DNA of 64,000 nucleotides. Origin: Macrothele yani. Lineage: Eukaryota > Arthropoda > Arachnida > Araneae > Macrothelidae. A program made the position numbers and the translations under genes. Location: the NCBI GenBank assembly GCA_039090855.1, contig CM076990.1, forward strand, positions 199,893,232 through 199,957,231, given 5' to 3'. The notes below the pieces were generated by a model, which ran no database searches, had not been told where the DNA came from, and saw only the letters and a list, made by a program, of their open reading frames with translations. Below, in pieces: positions 1-12,100 of the stretch (within the stretch, counting starts at the first letter, position 1; every line of letters begins with the position of its first letter).

Positions 1-42
1 TCGTCCAGCAGTGGATTGATAATGGTTGACAATGATGATGAT
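1..42 (+). mobile_element. RTE-type LINE, extreme 3' end of a copy starting outside the window
   Basis: The first 42 bases match the last codons, stop and (ATG)n tail of the RTE copies found later, for example 9070-9111. The rest of this copy lies left of the window. Bases 52-67 also match an internal RTE segment (compare about 8170) and look like filler in front of the next copy. Confidence 0.85.
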
Positions 43-72
43 ATGTATACAGGCTGTTTGAAAATATAAATA

Positions 73-3000
73 GGGATGTAAGGTCAGGTGATGCGTAACA
101 TCACAGCCTCTTCTTGACAAATGTCAACCCCGCCTTCTCATGGTGCATCCTGTTCCCACTAAAGGGGCTCTGACTACCGCCAATAACGGTATAACTATAC
201 CATCGGGATTAGAGGAAATGCTATACCACACTCACCAACCCGCTTGGCCAGCGTGGTGAGTAATGGCCAAACCCCTCCAAAATGACTCCACAACTTAAAT
301 CTTGGCCCTCAGTCTCCGGCAGGTGGAATGTACCTGGCCAAGGCAGCCGCCAGTGCGACATGAAGGCAGAGGGTGCTAAGAATCCCCGGAGGATCGGACT
401 AGGCTGCCATCTGATGCTGAACTTGGCTACGTATAATGGACGCTCCCTATCTTCTGATTCAAGACTTCTTGAATTGGAAGAAGAACTACAAAGGATCAAG
501 TGGGACATCGTTGGGCTAAGTGAGGTAAGGAGAAAAGGAGAAGATCTCATTGAACTGAAAAGTGGACATCTCTTCTACTATTGTGGGACAAATACTGGCA
601 GAACTAGTGGTGTTGGATTTATAATAAACAAGTAACTGAAGGATAAAGTTGTAGAAGTTGAAAGTTCCTCTGGCAGAGCTGCACGACTCGTTATCCAACT
701 CTCGAGAAGATACCAGGCTCAGATTATTCAAACTTATGCAACCACCACAAGTTATCCTGAAGAAGAAATTGAAGAATTTTATGAGGAAATTCGTCATCTA
801 AATAATAAAGGTAAGCAGCACTTAAAGATAATTATGGGAGATTTCAATGCAAAAATAGGGCAACAGCAACAGAATGAAACTTGAGTAGGTAAATTCGGTC
901 ACGGCAACAGAAACCAGAGTGGAAATACTCTCGTTGAGTTTGCAGAGGCAGAAGGGTTTTTCATCTTGAACTCCTTTTTCAAGAAAAAGCCACACAGGAA
1001 ATGGACATGGAGACATCCAAATAGGACGACAAGTGAAATTGATTTTATTATGTGTAACAAAAAATTTGTCATAGAAGACTGCAGTGTGCTAAACAAGTTC
1101 AACACAGGTAGTGACCATAGATTGGTGAGATGTAAGATGCATCTCAACACTAAACTTTAACGTGGCAAGCTCATAAAACAAACAAAATGTATTGACATAA
1201 CCAACGTTAAACACCATAATACCTTCAAGTTGGAACTGAAGAACAGATTCTCTGTTTTGGAAGGCCTAACATCGGAAGAACTGGATATTTCTGAAGTTAA
1301 CAGAAAAGTAACCAAAGCTCTTATGGAAACAGCAACAAAATTAGCTGGGTCTAAGAACAAGTTGAATGTGAACAAATTATCAGGAAAAACCAAAATGTTG
1401 ATGCCAAAAAGAAGAGAGATGAGGACAACTAAAGAAGATGTGACTTCCAAAGTGGAATATATAGAGACAGTACGAAAAAGTATCACTGAAGACGTAAGGA
1501 AATTCAACTGTGAACTAGTAAGGAAAGCAATTGAAAACAACCAAAGCCTAAAGATAGCAAAGGGACATCTCAGTAAGGGAAATAAACAGAATATGGCACT
1601 GAGAAAAGAATATGGTTCTGTAACAAGAAATAGAGGCGAAATTTTGACAAGAGTGAAAGATTTCTACTCCAAATTATATAAAAGGGATGATACATGTACT
1701 CCAGACATCATGAAAGGTACCAGTACCAGAGTTCTCCCAGTCCTACTAACAGAAGTTGCACATGCAATCAAGAACATGAAGCGGGGAAAAGGTCCAGGAG
1801 AAGATGGAATTACTGTAGACATCATACAAGAAGCAAGTGGAGAAATCGAAACAGTACTCGCCCAAATTTTCACTCGATGCCTTAATGAAGGGAAGATTCC
1901 TGAGGATTGGAACAACGCTACAATGATCCTGCTACATAAAAAAGGTGACATTGAGGATCTCGGGAACTACAGACCTATCAGCCTGAAGAACAGATTCTCT
2001 GTTTTGGAAGGCCTAACATCGGTAGAACTGGATATTTCTGAAGTTAACAGAAAAGTAACCAAAGCTCTTATGGAAACAGCAACAAAATTAGCTGGGTCTA
2101 AGAACAAGTTGAATGTGAACAAATTATCAGGAATCAGTGGTTATCAGTGGTTAATAAAATCTTCGCTAAAGTTCTTTCACACTGCTTGAAGGTAACACTG
2201 GACATGGCTCAACCGAGAGAACAAGCTGGATTCAGGAGTGGCTACAGCAAAATAGATCATATCCACATACTGAGAGAACTAATTGAAAGAGCGAGGGAAT
2301 ATGAACTTCCATTGTGCATGGCTTTTATCGATTATGAAAAAGCCTTTGATTCGGTGAAACCATCAGCAGTTACAATGGCTTTGAAATCCTGCGGTATTGA
2401 AGATGCATACATTAATATTATTAATAACATCTATGAAAATGCAAGTGCAAAGGTTTGGCTGTTTGAGAATACAGCACCCATAAAAATTGGAAAGGGAATG
2501 CGACAAGGTGACACCATATCTCCGAAGCTCTTTAATGCCACATTGGAGGGTGTCTTTCAGTCGCTGAGCTGGGAAAACAAAGGGATAAAGATTAATGGAG
2601 ATTATCTAACCCACCTTCGTTTTGCTGATGACATAGTCATTTTTGCAACTACCCCATCAGAGCTGCTGAGTATGATCCTGGAACTTGCTGACAAGAGTAA
2701 AGAAATGGGATTAAAAATGAACTTTCAGAAGACAAAAGTGATGTTCAATGCTTTTACAAGAAATGAAGATTTATCGATCGATGGAGAAAAGCTAGAGATA
2801 ACAGACACGTACGTTTATCTTGGACAGCAGATATCAAGTGAGGGTCACTTTGATGAAGAAATTAATCGGCGTACAAAACTTGCCTGGAGAGCTTGTGGAA
2901 GAAACAGCATAATTTTCAAGAGCAATATGCCATTATGTCTTAAAGGAAAGGTGTTTGATCAATGCATCCTTCCAGTGCTTACATATGGTGCAGAGACGTG

Positions 3001-3392
3001 GACCTTAACTAAAAGAGACATACAAAGGCTGCAGACAACTCAAAGCAGCATGGAGAGGTGCATGCTTGGTATAACTAGGAGAGATAAGAAGAGGAACTCG
3101 TGGATCAGAAAAATGACAAGAGTGGAAGACATCATGATCAGAGTTAAATCCCTGGAATGGCAATGGGCTGGACATACTGCCAGGACAGACCATCGATTGA
3201 CAGCCGAAATTTTAGATTGGATTCCAAGGGACAGGAAAAGACCCAGAAGAAGACCACATGGGAGATGGGTGGATGAAATTCGAAAGTATGTGGGAGTGAC
3301 ATGGAGGAGACTGGCACAAGACAGACCGTTGTGGAGGAAACTTGGGGAGATCTTCGTCCAGAAGTGGATTGATAGTGGTTGACAATGATGAT
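73..3392 (+). mobile_element. RTE-type LINE copy A, full length but inactivated
   Basis: The 5' end matches copies B and I (AAGGTCAGGTGATGCGTAAC), so this copy is full length: about 209 bp of 5' UTR, an ORF from 282, and an (ATG)n tail after the stop at 3380-3382. The ORF encodes an AP-like endonuclease (YNGRS, GDFNAKIG, SDHRLV) followed by a reverse transcriptase (FIDYEKAFDSV, GMRQGD, FADD). Seen damage: TAA at 633-635, TGA at 882-884, TAA at 1158-1160, small in-frame deletions near 1205 and 1465, and a 151-bp internal duplication at 1983-2133 that shifts the frame. The reverse transcriptase half (2147-3382) is open. Variants such as WLFENTAPIK are shared with copy E. RTE clade is my assignment from motif layout, the tiny 3' UTR and the short-repeat tail. 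Confidence 0.93.
1983..2133 (+). repeat. Internal 151-bp duplication inside RTE copy A
   Basis: Bases 1983-2133 repeat 1236-1386 with about one mismatch (offset 747). The segment is inserted between sequences that are contiguous in other copies (compare 7850-7862). The left junction shares CT with both partners, and the right junction is followed by a doubled ATCAGTGGTT. The donor lies about 750 bp upstream in the same copy, which suggests template switching or repair rather than unequal exchange. Confidence 0.9.

Positions 3393-3470
<78 letters not shown>
3393..3470. repeat. (AT)n microsatellite between inverted RTE copies
   Basis: About 78 bp of almost pure AT dinucleotides lies exactly between the (ATG)n tails of copies A (plus) and B (minus). 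Confidence 0.97.
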
Positions 3471-3472
<2 letters not shown>

Positions 3473-6400
3473 ATCATCATCATCATTGTCAACCATTATC
3501 AATCCACTGCTGGACGAAGGTCTCCCCAAGTTTCCTCCACAACGGTCTGTCTTGTGCCAGTCTCCTCCATGTCGCCCCTGCATACTTTCGAATTTCATCC
3601 ACCCATCTCCTATGTGGTCTTCTTCTGGGTCTTTTCCTGTCCCTTGGAATCCAATCTAAAATTTCGGCTGTCCATCGATGATCTGTCCTTCTGGCAGTAT
3701 GCCCAGCCCATTGCCATTTCAGGGATTTAACTCTGATCATGATGTCTTCCACTCTTGTCATTTTTCGGATCCACGAGTTCCTCTTCTTATCTCTCCTGGT
3801 TACACCAAGCATGCACCTCTCCATGCTTCTTTGAGTTGTCTGCAGCCTTTGAATGTCTCTTTTAGTTAAGGTCCACGTCTCTGCACCATACGTAAGCACT
3901 GGAAGGATGCATTGATCAAACACTTTTCTTTCTTTAAGACATAATGGCATATTGCTCTTGAAAATTATGCTGTTTCTTCCAAAAGCTCTCCAGGCAAGTT
4001 TTGTACGCCGATTAATTTCTTCATCAATGTGACCCTCACTTGATATCTGCTGTCCAAGATAAACGTACGTGTCTGTTATCTCCAGCTTTTCTCCATCAAT
4101 CGATAAATCTTCATTTCTTGTAAAAGCATTGAACATCACTTTTGTCTTCTGAAAGTTCATTTTTAATCCCACTTCTTTACTCTTGTCAGCAAGTTCCTGG
4201 ATCATACTCTGCAGCTCTGATGGGGTAGTTACAAAAATGACTACGTCATCAGCAAAACGAAGGTGGGTTAGATAATCTCCATTAATCTTTATCCCCTTGT
4301 TTTCCCAGCTCAGCGACTGAAAAACACCCTCCAATGTGGCATTAAAGAGCTTCGGAGATATGGTGTCACCTTGTCTCACTCCCTTTCCAATTTTTACGTG
4401 TGTTGTATTTTCAAACAGCCTAATCTTTGCACTTGCATTTTCATAGATGTTATTAATAATATTAATGTATGCATCTTCAATACCGCAGGTTTTCAGGGCC
4501 AATGTAACTGCTGATGGTTTCACGAATCAAAGGCTTTTTCATAATCGATAAAAGCCATGCACAATGGAAGTTCATATTCCTCGCTCTTTCAATTAGTTCT
4601 CTCAGCACGTGGATATGATCTATTGTGCTGTAGCCACTCCTGAATCCAGCTTGTTCTCTCGGTTGAGCCATGTCTAGTGCTACCTTCAAGCGGTGTGAAA
4701 GAACTTTAGTGAAGATTTTATAAACTACTGATAGGAGGCTGATAGGTCTGTAGTTTCCGAGATCCTCAATGTCACCTTTCTTATGTAGCAGGATCATTGT
4801 AGCGGTGTTCCAATCCTCAGGAATCTTTCCTTCATTAAGGCATCGAGTGAAAATTTGGGCGAGTACTGTTTCGATTTCTCCACTTGCTTCTTGTATGATG
4901 TCTACAGTAATTCCATCTTCTCCTGGAGCTTTTCCTCGCTTCATGTTCTTGATTGCATGTGCAACTTCTGCTGGAAGGACTGGAGGAACTCTGGTACTGG
5001 TATCTTTCATGATGTCTGGAGTGCATATATCATCCCTTTCATATAATTTGGAGTAGAAATCTTTCACTCTTGTCAAAATTTCGCCTCTATTTCTTGTTAC
5101 AGAACCATCTTCTTTTCTCAGTGCCATAATCTGTTTTCTTCCCTTACTGAGATGTCCCTTTGCTATCTTTAGGCTTTGGTTGTTTTCAATTGCTTTCCTC
5201 ACTAGTTCACAGTTGAATTTCCTTACGTCTTCAGTGATACTTTTTCTTACTGTCTTGCATAGCTCTATATATTCCACTTTGGAAGTCACATCTTCTTTAG
5301 TTGTCCTCATCTCTCTTCTTTTGCATCAACATTTTGGTTTTTCCTGATAATTTGTTCACATGCAACTTGTTCTTAGACCCAGCTAATTTTGTTGCTGTTT
5401 CCATAAGAGCTTTGGTTACTTTTCTGTTAACTTCAGAGATGTCCACTTCTTCCGATGTTAGGCCTTCTAAAGCAGAGAACCTGTTCTTCAGTTCTAACTT
5501 GAAGGTATTATGGTGTTTTTTAAGGTTGGTTATGTCAATAGATTTTGTTTGTCTTATGAGCTTGCCACGTTCAAGTTTAGTGTTGAGGTGCATCTTACAT
5601 CTCACCAATCTATGGTCACTACCTGTGTTGAACTTGTTTAGCACACTGCAGTCTTCTATGACGAATTTTTGTTACACATAATAAAATCAATTTCACTTGT
5701 GGTCCCATTTGGATGTCTCCATGCCCATTTCCTGTGTGGCTTTTTCTTGAAGAAGGAGTTCAAGATGAAAAACCCTTCTGCCTCTGCAAACTCAACGAGA
5801 GTATTTCCACGCTGGTTTCTGTTGCCATGACCGAATTTACCTACTGAAGTTTCATTCTGTTGCCGTTGCCCTATTTTTGCATTGAAATCTCCAATAATTA
5901 TTTTCAAGTGCTGCCTGCTTACCTTTATTATTTAGATGACAAATTTCCTCATAAAATTCTTCAATTTCTTCTTCAGGATGACTTGTGGTGGGAGCATAAG
6001 TTTGAATAATCTGAGCCTGGTATCTTTTCGAGAGTTGGATAACAAGTCGTGCAGCTCTGTCAGAGGAACTTTCAACTTATACAACTTTATCCTTCAGTTT
6101 CTTGTTTATTATAAATCCAACACCACTAGTTCTGCCAGTATCTGTCCCACGATAGTAGAAGAGGTGTCCACTTTTCAGTTCGATGAGATCTTCTCCTTTT
6201 CTCCTTACCTCACTTAGCCCCACGATGTCCCACTTGATCCTTTGTAGTTCCTCTTCCAATTCAAGAAGCCTTGAATCAGAAGATAGGGAGCGTCCATTGT
6301 AAGTAGCCAAGGTCAGCATCAGATGGCAGCCTAGTCCGGTCCTCCGGGGATTCTTAGCACCCTCTGCCTTCATGTCGCACTGGCCGCTGCCTTGGCCAGG

Positions 6401-6656
6401 TACATTCCAGCTGCCGGAGACTGAGGGCCAAGATTTAAGTTGTGGAATCATTTTGGAGGGTTTGGCCATAACTCACCACGCTGGCCAAGCGGGTTGGTGA
6501 GTGTGGGATAGAATTTCCTCTGATCCCGATGGTATAGTTATACCGCTATGGGCGGTCGTCAGAGCCCCTTTAGTGGGAACAGGATGCACCACGAGAAGGC
6601 GGGGTTGACATTTGTCAAGGAGAGGCTGTGATGTTACGCATCACCTGACCTTGCAT
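3471..6656 (-). mobile_element. RTE-type LINE copy B, full length, inactivated, tail-to-tail with copy A
   Basis: Read on the minus strand it runs from the 5' UTR (near 6656) through an ORF starting at 6448 to the stop and (ATG)n tail at 3471. The coding region is broken by a GAA-to-TAA stop near 6077, an extra 4 bases near 5912, a 1-base loss in a homopolymer near 5672, a 2-base loss near 5325, and single-base losses near 4590 and 4524. Between these breaks it matches copies H and I most closely (MKDTSTRVPPVLP and FENTTHVKIGKG variants). The reverse transcriptase block 3489-4523 is open and keeps FADD. No target duplication could be read because both flanks are AT repeats. Confidence 0.93.
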
Positions 6657-6690
6657 CCCATATACATCCCATATATATATATATATAAAA

Positions 6691-9112
6691 ATAATTATGG
6701 GAGATTTCAATGCAAAAATAGGGCACCGGCAACAGAATGAAACTTCAGTAGGTAAATTCGGTCACGGCAACAGAAACCAGCGTGGAAATACTCTCATTGA
6801 GTTTGCAGAGGCAGAAGGATTTTTCATCTTGAATTCCTTTTTCAAGAAAAAGCCACACAGGAAATGGACATGGAGAGATCCAATTGGGACGACAAGTGAA
6901 ATTGATTTTATTATGTGTAACAAAAAATTCGTCATCGAAGACTGCAGTGTGCTAAACAAGTTCAACACAGGTAGTGACCATAGATTGGTGAGATGTAAGA
7001 TGCACCTCAACACTAAACTGGAACGTGGCAAGCTCATAAGACAAACAAAATGTATTGACATAACCAACCTTAAAAAACACCATAATACTTTCAAGTTGGA
7101 ACTGAAGAACAGATTCTCTGCTTTAGAAGGCCTAACATCGGAAGAAGTGGATATTTCGGAAGTTAACAGAAAAGTAACCAAAGCTCTTATGGAAACAGCA
7201 ACAAAATTAGCTGGGTCTAAGAACAAGTTGCATGTAAACAAATTATCAGGAAAAACCAAAATGTTGATGCAAAAAAGAAGAGAGATGAGGACAACTAAAG
7301 AAGATGTGACTTCCAAAGTGGAATATATAGAGCTATGCAAGACAGTACGAAAAAGTATCACTGAAGACGTAAGAAAATTCAACTGTGAACTAGTGAGGAA
7401 AGCAATTGAAAACAACCAAAGCCTAAAGATAGCAAAGGGACATCTCAGTAAGGGAAGAAAACAGATTATGGCTCTGAGAAAAGAAGATGGTTCTATAACA
7501 AGAAATAGAGGCGAAATTTTGACAAGAGTGAAAGATTTCTACTCCAAATTATATGAAAGGGATGATACATGTACTCCAGACATCATGAAAGGTACCAGAG
7601 TTCTTCCAGTCCTCCCAGCAGAAGTTGCACATGCAATCAAGAACATGAAGCGGGGGAAAGCTCCAGGAGAAGATGGAATTACTATAGACATCATACAAGA
7701 AGCAAGTGGAGAAATTGAAACAGTACTCGCCCAAATTTTCACTCGATGCCTTAATGAAGGGAAGATTCCTGAGGATTGGAACAATGCTACAATGATCCTG
7801 CTACATAAAAAAGGTGACATTGAGGATCTCAGGAACTACAGACCTATCAGCCTCCTATCAGTGGTTTATAAAATCTTCACTAAAGTTCTTTCACACCGCT
7901 TGAAGGTAACACTGGACATGGCTCAACCGAGAGAACAAGCTGGATTCAGGAGTGGCTACAGCACAATAGATCATATCCATGTGCTGAGAGAACTAATTGA
8001 AAGAGCGAGGGAATATGAACTTCCATTGTGCATGGCTTTTATCGATTATGAAAAAGCCTTTGATTCGGTGAAACCATCAGCAGTTACCACGGCTCTGAAA
8101 TCCCGCGGTATTGAAGATGCATACATTAATATTATTAATAACATCTATGAAAATGCAAGTGCAAAGATTCGGCTGTTTGAAAATACAACACACATAAAAA
8201 TTGGAAAGGGAGCGAGACAAGGTGACACCATATCTCCGAAGCTCTTTAATGCCACATTGGAAAATGTCTTTCTATCACTGAACTGGGAAAACAAAGGGAT
8301 AAAGATTAATGGAGATTATCTAACCCACCTTCGTTTTGCTGATGACGTAGTCATTTTTGCAACTACCCCATCAGAGCTGCAGAGTATGACCCAGGAACTT
8401 GCTGACAAGAGTAAAGAAGTGGGATTAAAAATGAACTTTCAGAAGACAAAAGTGATGTTCAATGCTTTTACAAGAAATGAAGATTTATCGATTGATGGAG
8501 AAAAACTGGAGATAACAGATACGTATGTTTATCTTGGACAGCAGATATCAAGTGAGGGTCACATTGATGAAGAAATTAATCGGCGTACAAAACTTGCCTG
8601 GAGAGCTTTTGGAAGAAACAGCATAATTTTCAAGAGCAATATGCCATTATGTCTTAAAAGAAAAGTGTTTGATCAATGCATCCTTCCAGTGCTTACGTAT
8701 GGTGCAGAGACGTGGACCTTAACTAAAAGAGACATACAAAGGCTGCAGACAACTCAAAGAAGCATGGAGAGGTGCATGCTTGGTATAACCAGGAGAGATA
8801 AGAAGAGGAACTCGTGGATCCGAAAAATGACGAGAGTGGAAGACATCATGATCAGAGTTAAATTCCTGAAATGGCAATGGGCTGGACATACTGCCAGAAG
8901 GACAGACCATAGATGGACAGCCGAAATTTTAGATTGGATTCCAAGGGACAGGAAAAGACCCAGAAAAAGACCACATGGGAGATGGGTGGATGAAATTCGT
9001 AAATATGCGGGAGTGACATGGAGGAGACTGGCACAAGATAGACCGTTGTGGAGGAAACTTGGGGAGACCTTCGTCCAGCAGTGGATTGATAATGGTTGAC
9101 AATGATGATGAT
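6691..9112 (+). mobile_element. RTE-type LINE copy C, 5'-truncated
   Basis: Homology starts at ATAATTATGGGAGATTTC within the endonuclease domain (equivalent to about 830 of copy A), directly after an AT-rich spacer, and ends in (ATG)n at 9100-9112. 5' truncation is typical of target-primed reverse transcription. This copy shares private variants with copy D (loss of six bases in the GTRVLPV region, ITIDII), so C and D belong to one subfamily. Confidence 0.95.
6697..9099 (+). CDS. RTE endonuclease (partial)-reverse transcriptase, uninterrupted 800-codon ORF
   Basis: This is the longest intact coding stretch in the window. It begins at an internal Met (MGDFNAKIG, about residue 185 of the full protein), so the first endonuclease block with catalytic Asn and Glu is missing, while GDFNAKIG and SDHRLV remain. 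The reverse transcriptase domain has FIDYEKAFDSV near residue 450, a GARQGDTISPKLF motif B (most copies have GVRQGD or GMRQGD) and LRFADDVVIF near residue 549. The C-terminus is basic with a W-rich end (WRRLAQDRPLWRK) and stop TGA at 9097-9099. With half of the endonuclease gone it is unlikely to mobilise alone, although a stable reverse transcriptase could be made if it were transcribed. The start codon is the first Met available, not a proven start. Confidence 0.85.
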   Translation: MGDFNAKIGHRQQNETSVGKFGHGNRNQRGNTLIEFAEAEGFFILNSFFKKKPHRKWTWRDPIGTTSEIDFIMCNKKFVIEDCSVLNKFNTGSDHRLVRCKMHLNTKLERGKLIRQTKCIDITNLKKHHNTFKLELKNRFSALEGLTSEEVDISEVNRKVTKALMETATKLAGSKNKLHVNKLSGKTKMLMQKRREMRTTKEDVTSKVEYIELCKTVRKSITEDVRKFNCELVRKAIENNQSLKIAKGHLSKGRKQIMALRKEDGSITRNRGEILTRVKDFYSKLYERDDTCTPDIMKGTRVLPVLPAEVAHAIKNMKRGKAPGEDGITIDIIQEASGEIETVLAQIFTRCLNEGKIPEDWNNATMILLHKKGDIEDLRNYRPISLLSVVYKIFTKVLSHRLKVTLDMAQPREQAGFRSGYSTIDHIHVLRELIERAREYELPLCMAFIDYEKAFDSVKPSAVTTALKSRGIEDAYINIINNIYENASAKIRLFENTTHIKIGKGARQGDTISPKLFNATLENVFLSLNWENKGIKINGDYLTHLRFADDVVIFATTPSELQSMTQELADKSKEVGLKMNFQKTKVMFNAFTRNEDLSIDGEKLEITDTYVYLGQQISSEGHIDEEINRRTKLAWRAFGRNSIIFKSNMPLCLKRKVFDQCILPVLTYGAETWTLTKRDIQRLQTTQRSMERCMLGITRRDKKRNSWIRKMTRVEDIMIRVKFLKWQWAGHTARRTDHRWTAEILDWIPRDRKRPRKRPHGRWVDEIRKYAGVTWRRLAQDRPLWRKLGETFVQQWIDNG

Positions 9113-9149
9113 GATGATGATATAAAAATATATATATTTAAAAAATATA

Positions 9150-12100
9150 TATCCCACACTCACCAACCCGCTTGGCCAGCGTGGTGAGTTATGGCCAAAC
9201 ACCTCCAAAATGACTCTACAACTTAAATCTTGGCCCTCAGTCTCCGGCAGCTGGAATGTACCTGGCCAAGGCAGCGGCCAGTGCGACATGAAGGCAGAGG
9301 GTGCTAAGAATCCCCGGAGGACCGGACTAGGCTGCCATTTGATGCTGACCTTGGCTACCTACAACGGACGCTCCCTATCTTCTGATTCAAGGCTTCTTGA
9401 ATTGGAAGAGGTACTACAAAGGATCAAGTGGGACATCGTCGGGCTAAGTGAGGTAAGGAGAAAACGAGAAGATCTCATTGAACTGAAAAGTGGACATCTC
9501 TTCTATTATCGTGGGACAGATACTGGCAGAACTAGTGGTGTTGGATTTATAATAAACAAGAAACTGAAGGATAAAGTGGTAGAAGTTGAAAGTTCCTCTG
9601 ACAGAGCTGCACGACTCGTTATCCAACTATCAAGAAGATACCAGGCTCAGATTATTCAAACTTATGCACCCACCACAAGTCATCCTGAAGAAGAAATTGA
9701 AGAATTTTATGAGGAAATTCGTCATCTAAATAATAAAGGTAAGCAGCACTTGAAGATAATTATGGGAGATTTCAATGCAAAAATAGGGCACCGGCAACAG
9801 AATGAAACTTCAGTAGGTAAATTCGGTCACGGCAACAGAAACCAGCGTGGAAATACTCTCGTTGAGTTTGCAGAGGCAGAAGGATTTTTCATCTTGAATT
9901 CCTTCTTCAAGAAAAAGCCACACAGGAAATGGACATGGAGACATCAAAATGGGACGACAAGTGAAATAGATTTTATTATGTGTAACAAAAAATTCGTCAT
10001 AGAAGACTGCAGTGTGCTGAACAAGTTCAACACAGGTAGTGACCATAGATTGGTGAGATGTAAAATGCACCTCAACACTAAACTGGAACGTGGCAAGCTC
10101 ATAAGACAAACAGAATGTATTGACATAACCAACCTTAAAAAACACCATAATACTTTCAAGTTGGAACTGAAGAACAGATTCTCTGCTTTAGAAGGCCTAA
10201 CATCGGAAGAAGTGGATATTTCGGAAGTTAACAGAAAAGTAACCAAAGCTCTTATGGAAACAGCAACAAAATTAGCTGGGTCTAAGAACAAGTTGCATGT
10301 AAACAAATTATCAGGAAAAACCAAAATGTTGATGCAAAAAAGAAGAGAGATGAGGACAACTAAAGAAGATGTGACTTCCAAAGTGGAATATATAGAGCTA
10401 TGCAAGACAGCACGAAAAAGTATCACTGAAGACGTAAGGAAATTCAACTGTGAGCTAGTGAGGAAAGCAATTGAAAACAACCAAAGCCTAAAGATAGCAA
10501 AGGGACATCTCAGTAAGGGAAGAAAACAGATTATGGCTCTGAGAAAAGAAGATGGTTCTATAACAAGAAATAGAGGCGAAATTTTGACAAGAGTGAAAGA
10601 TTTCTACTCCAAATTATATGAAAGGGATGATACATGTACTCCAGACATCATGAAAGGTACCAGAGTTCTTCCAGTCCTCCCAGCAGAAGTTGCTCATGCA
10701 ATCAAGAACATGAAGCGGGGGAAAGCTCCAGGAGAAGATGGAATTACTATAGACATCATACAAGAAGCAAGTGGAGAAATTGAAACAGTACTCGCCCAAA
10801 TTTTCACTCGATGCCTTAATGAAAAGAAGATTCCTGAGGATTGGAACAATGCTACAATGATCCTGCTACATAAAAAAGGTGACATTGAGGATCTCAGGAT
10901 CTATAGACCTATCAGCCTCCTATCAATGGTTTATAAAATCTTCACTAAAGTTCTTTCACACCGCTTGAAGGTAACACTGGACATGGCTCAACCGAGAGAA
11001 CAAGCTGGATTCAGGAGTGGCTACAGCACAATAGATCATATCCACGTACTGAGAGAACTAATTGAAAGAGCGAGGGAATATGAACTTCCATTGTGCATGG
11101 CTTTTATCGATTATGAAAAAGCCTTTGATTCGGTGAAACCATCAGCAGTTACCACGGCTCTGAAATCCTGCGGTATTGAAGATGCATACATTAATATTAT
11201 TAATAACATCTATGAAAATGCAAGTGCAAAGATTCGGCTGTTTGAAAATACAACACACATAAAAATTGGAAAGGGAGTGAGACAAGGTGACACCATATCT
11301 CCGAAGCTCTTTAATGCCACATTGGAAAATGTCTTTCAATCACTGAACTGGGAAAACAAAAAGGGATAAAGATTAATGGAGATTATCTAACCCACCTTCG
11401 TTTTGCTGATGACGTAGTCATTTTTGCAACTACCCCATCAGAGCTGCAGAGTATGATCCAGGAACTTGCTGACAAGAGTAAAGAAGTGGGATTAAAAATG
11501 AACTTTCAGAAGACAAAAGTGATGTTCAATGCTTTTACAAGAAATGAAGATTTATCGATTGATGGAGAACAACTGGAGATAACAGATACGTATGTTTATC
11601 TTGGACAGCAGATATCAAGTGAGGGTCACATTGATGAAGAAATTAATCGGCGTACAAAACTTGCCTGGAGAGCTTTTGGAAGAAACAGCATAATTTTCAA
11701 GAGCAATATGCCATTATGTCTTAAAAGAAAAGTGTTTGATCAATGCATCCTTCCAGTGCTTACGTATGGTGCAGAGACGTGGACCTTAACTAAAAGAGAC
11801 ATACAAAGGCTGCAGACAACTCAAAGAAGCATGGAGAGGTGCATGCTTGGTATAACCAGGAGAGATAAGAAGAGGAACTCGTGGATCCGAAAAATGACAA
11901 GAGTGGAAGACATCATGATCAGAGTTAAATCCCTGAAATGGCAATGGGCTGGACATACTGCCAGAAGGACAGACCATAGATGGACAGCCGAAATTTTAGA
12001 TTGGATTCCAAGGGACAGGAAAAGACCCAGAAAAAGACCACATGGGAGATGGGTGGATGAAATTCGTAAATATGCGGGAGTGACATGGAGGAGACTGGCA

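Noticed and set aside
3212..3681. ORFs containing long IYIYIY stretches
   Set aside because: Translation of the (AT)n microsatellite and the tails of RTE copies A and B.
9098..9125. Regular (ATG)n runs at several places suggesting a CRISPR-like or regulatory array
   Set aside because: They are the 3' tails of RTE copies, at the same place after each stop codon.
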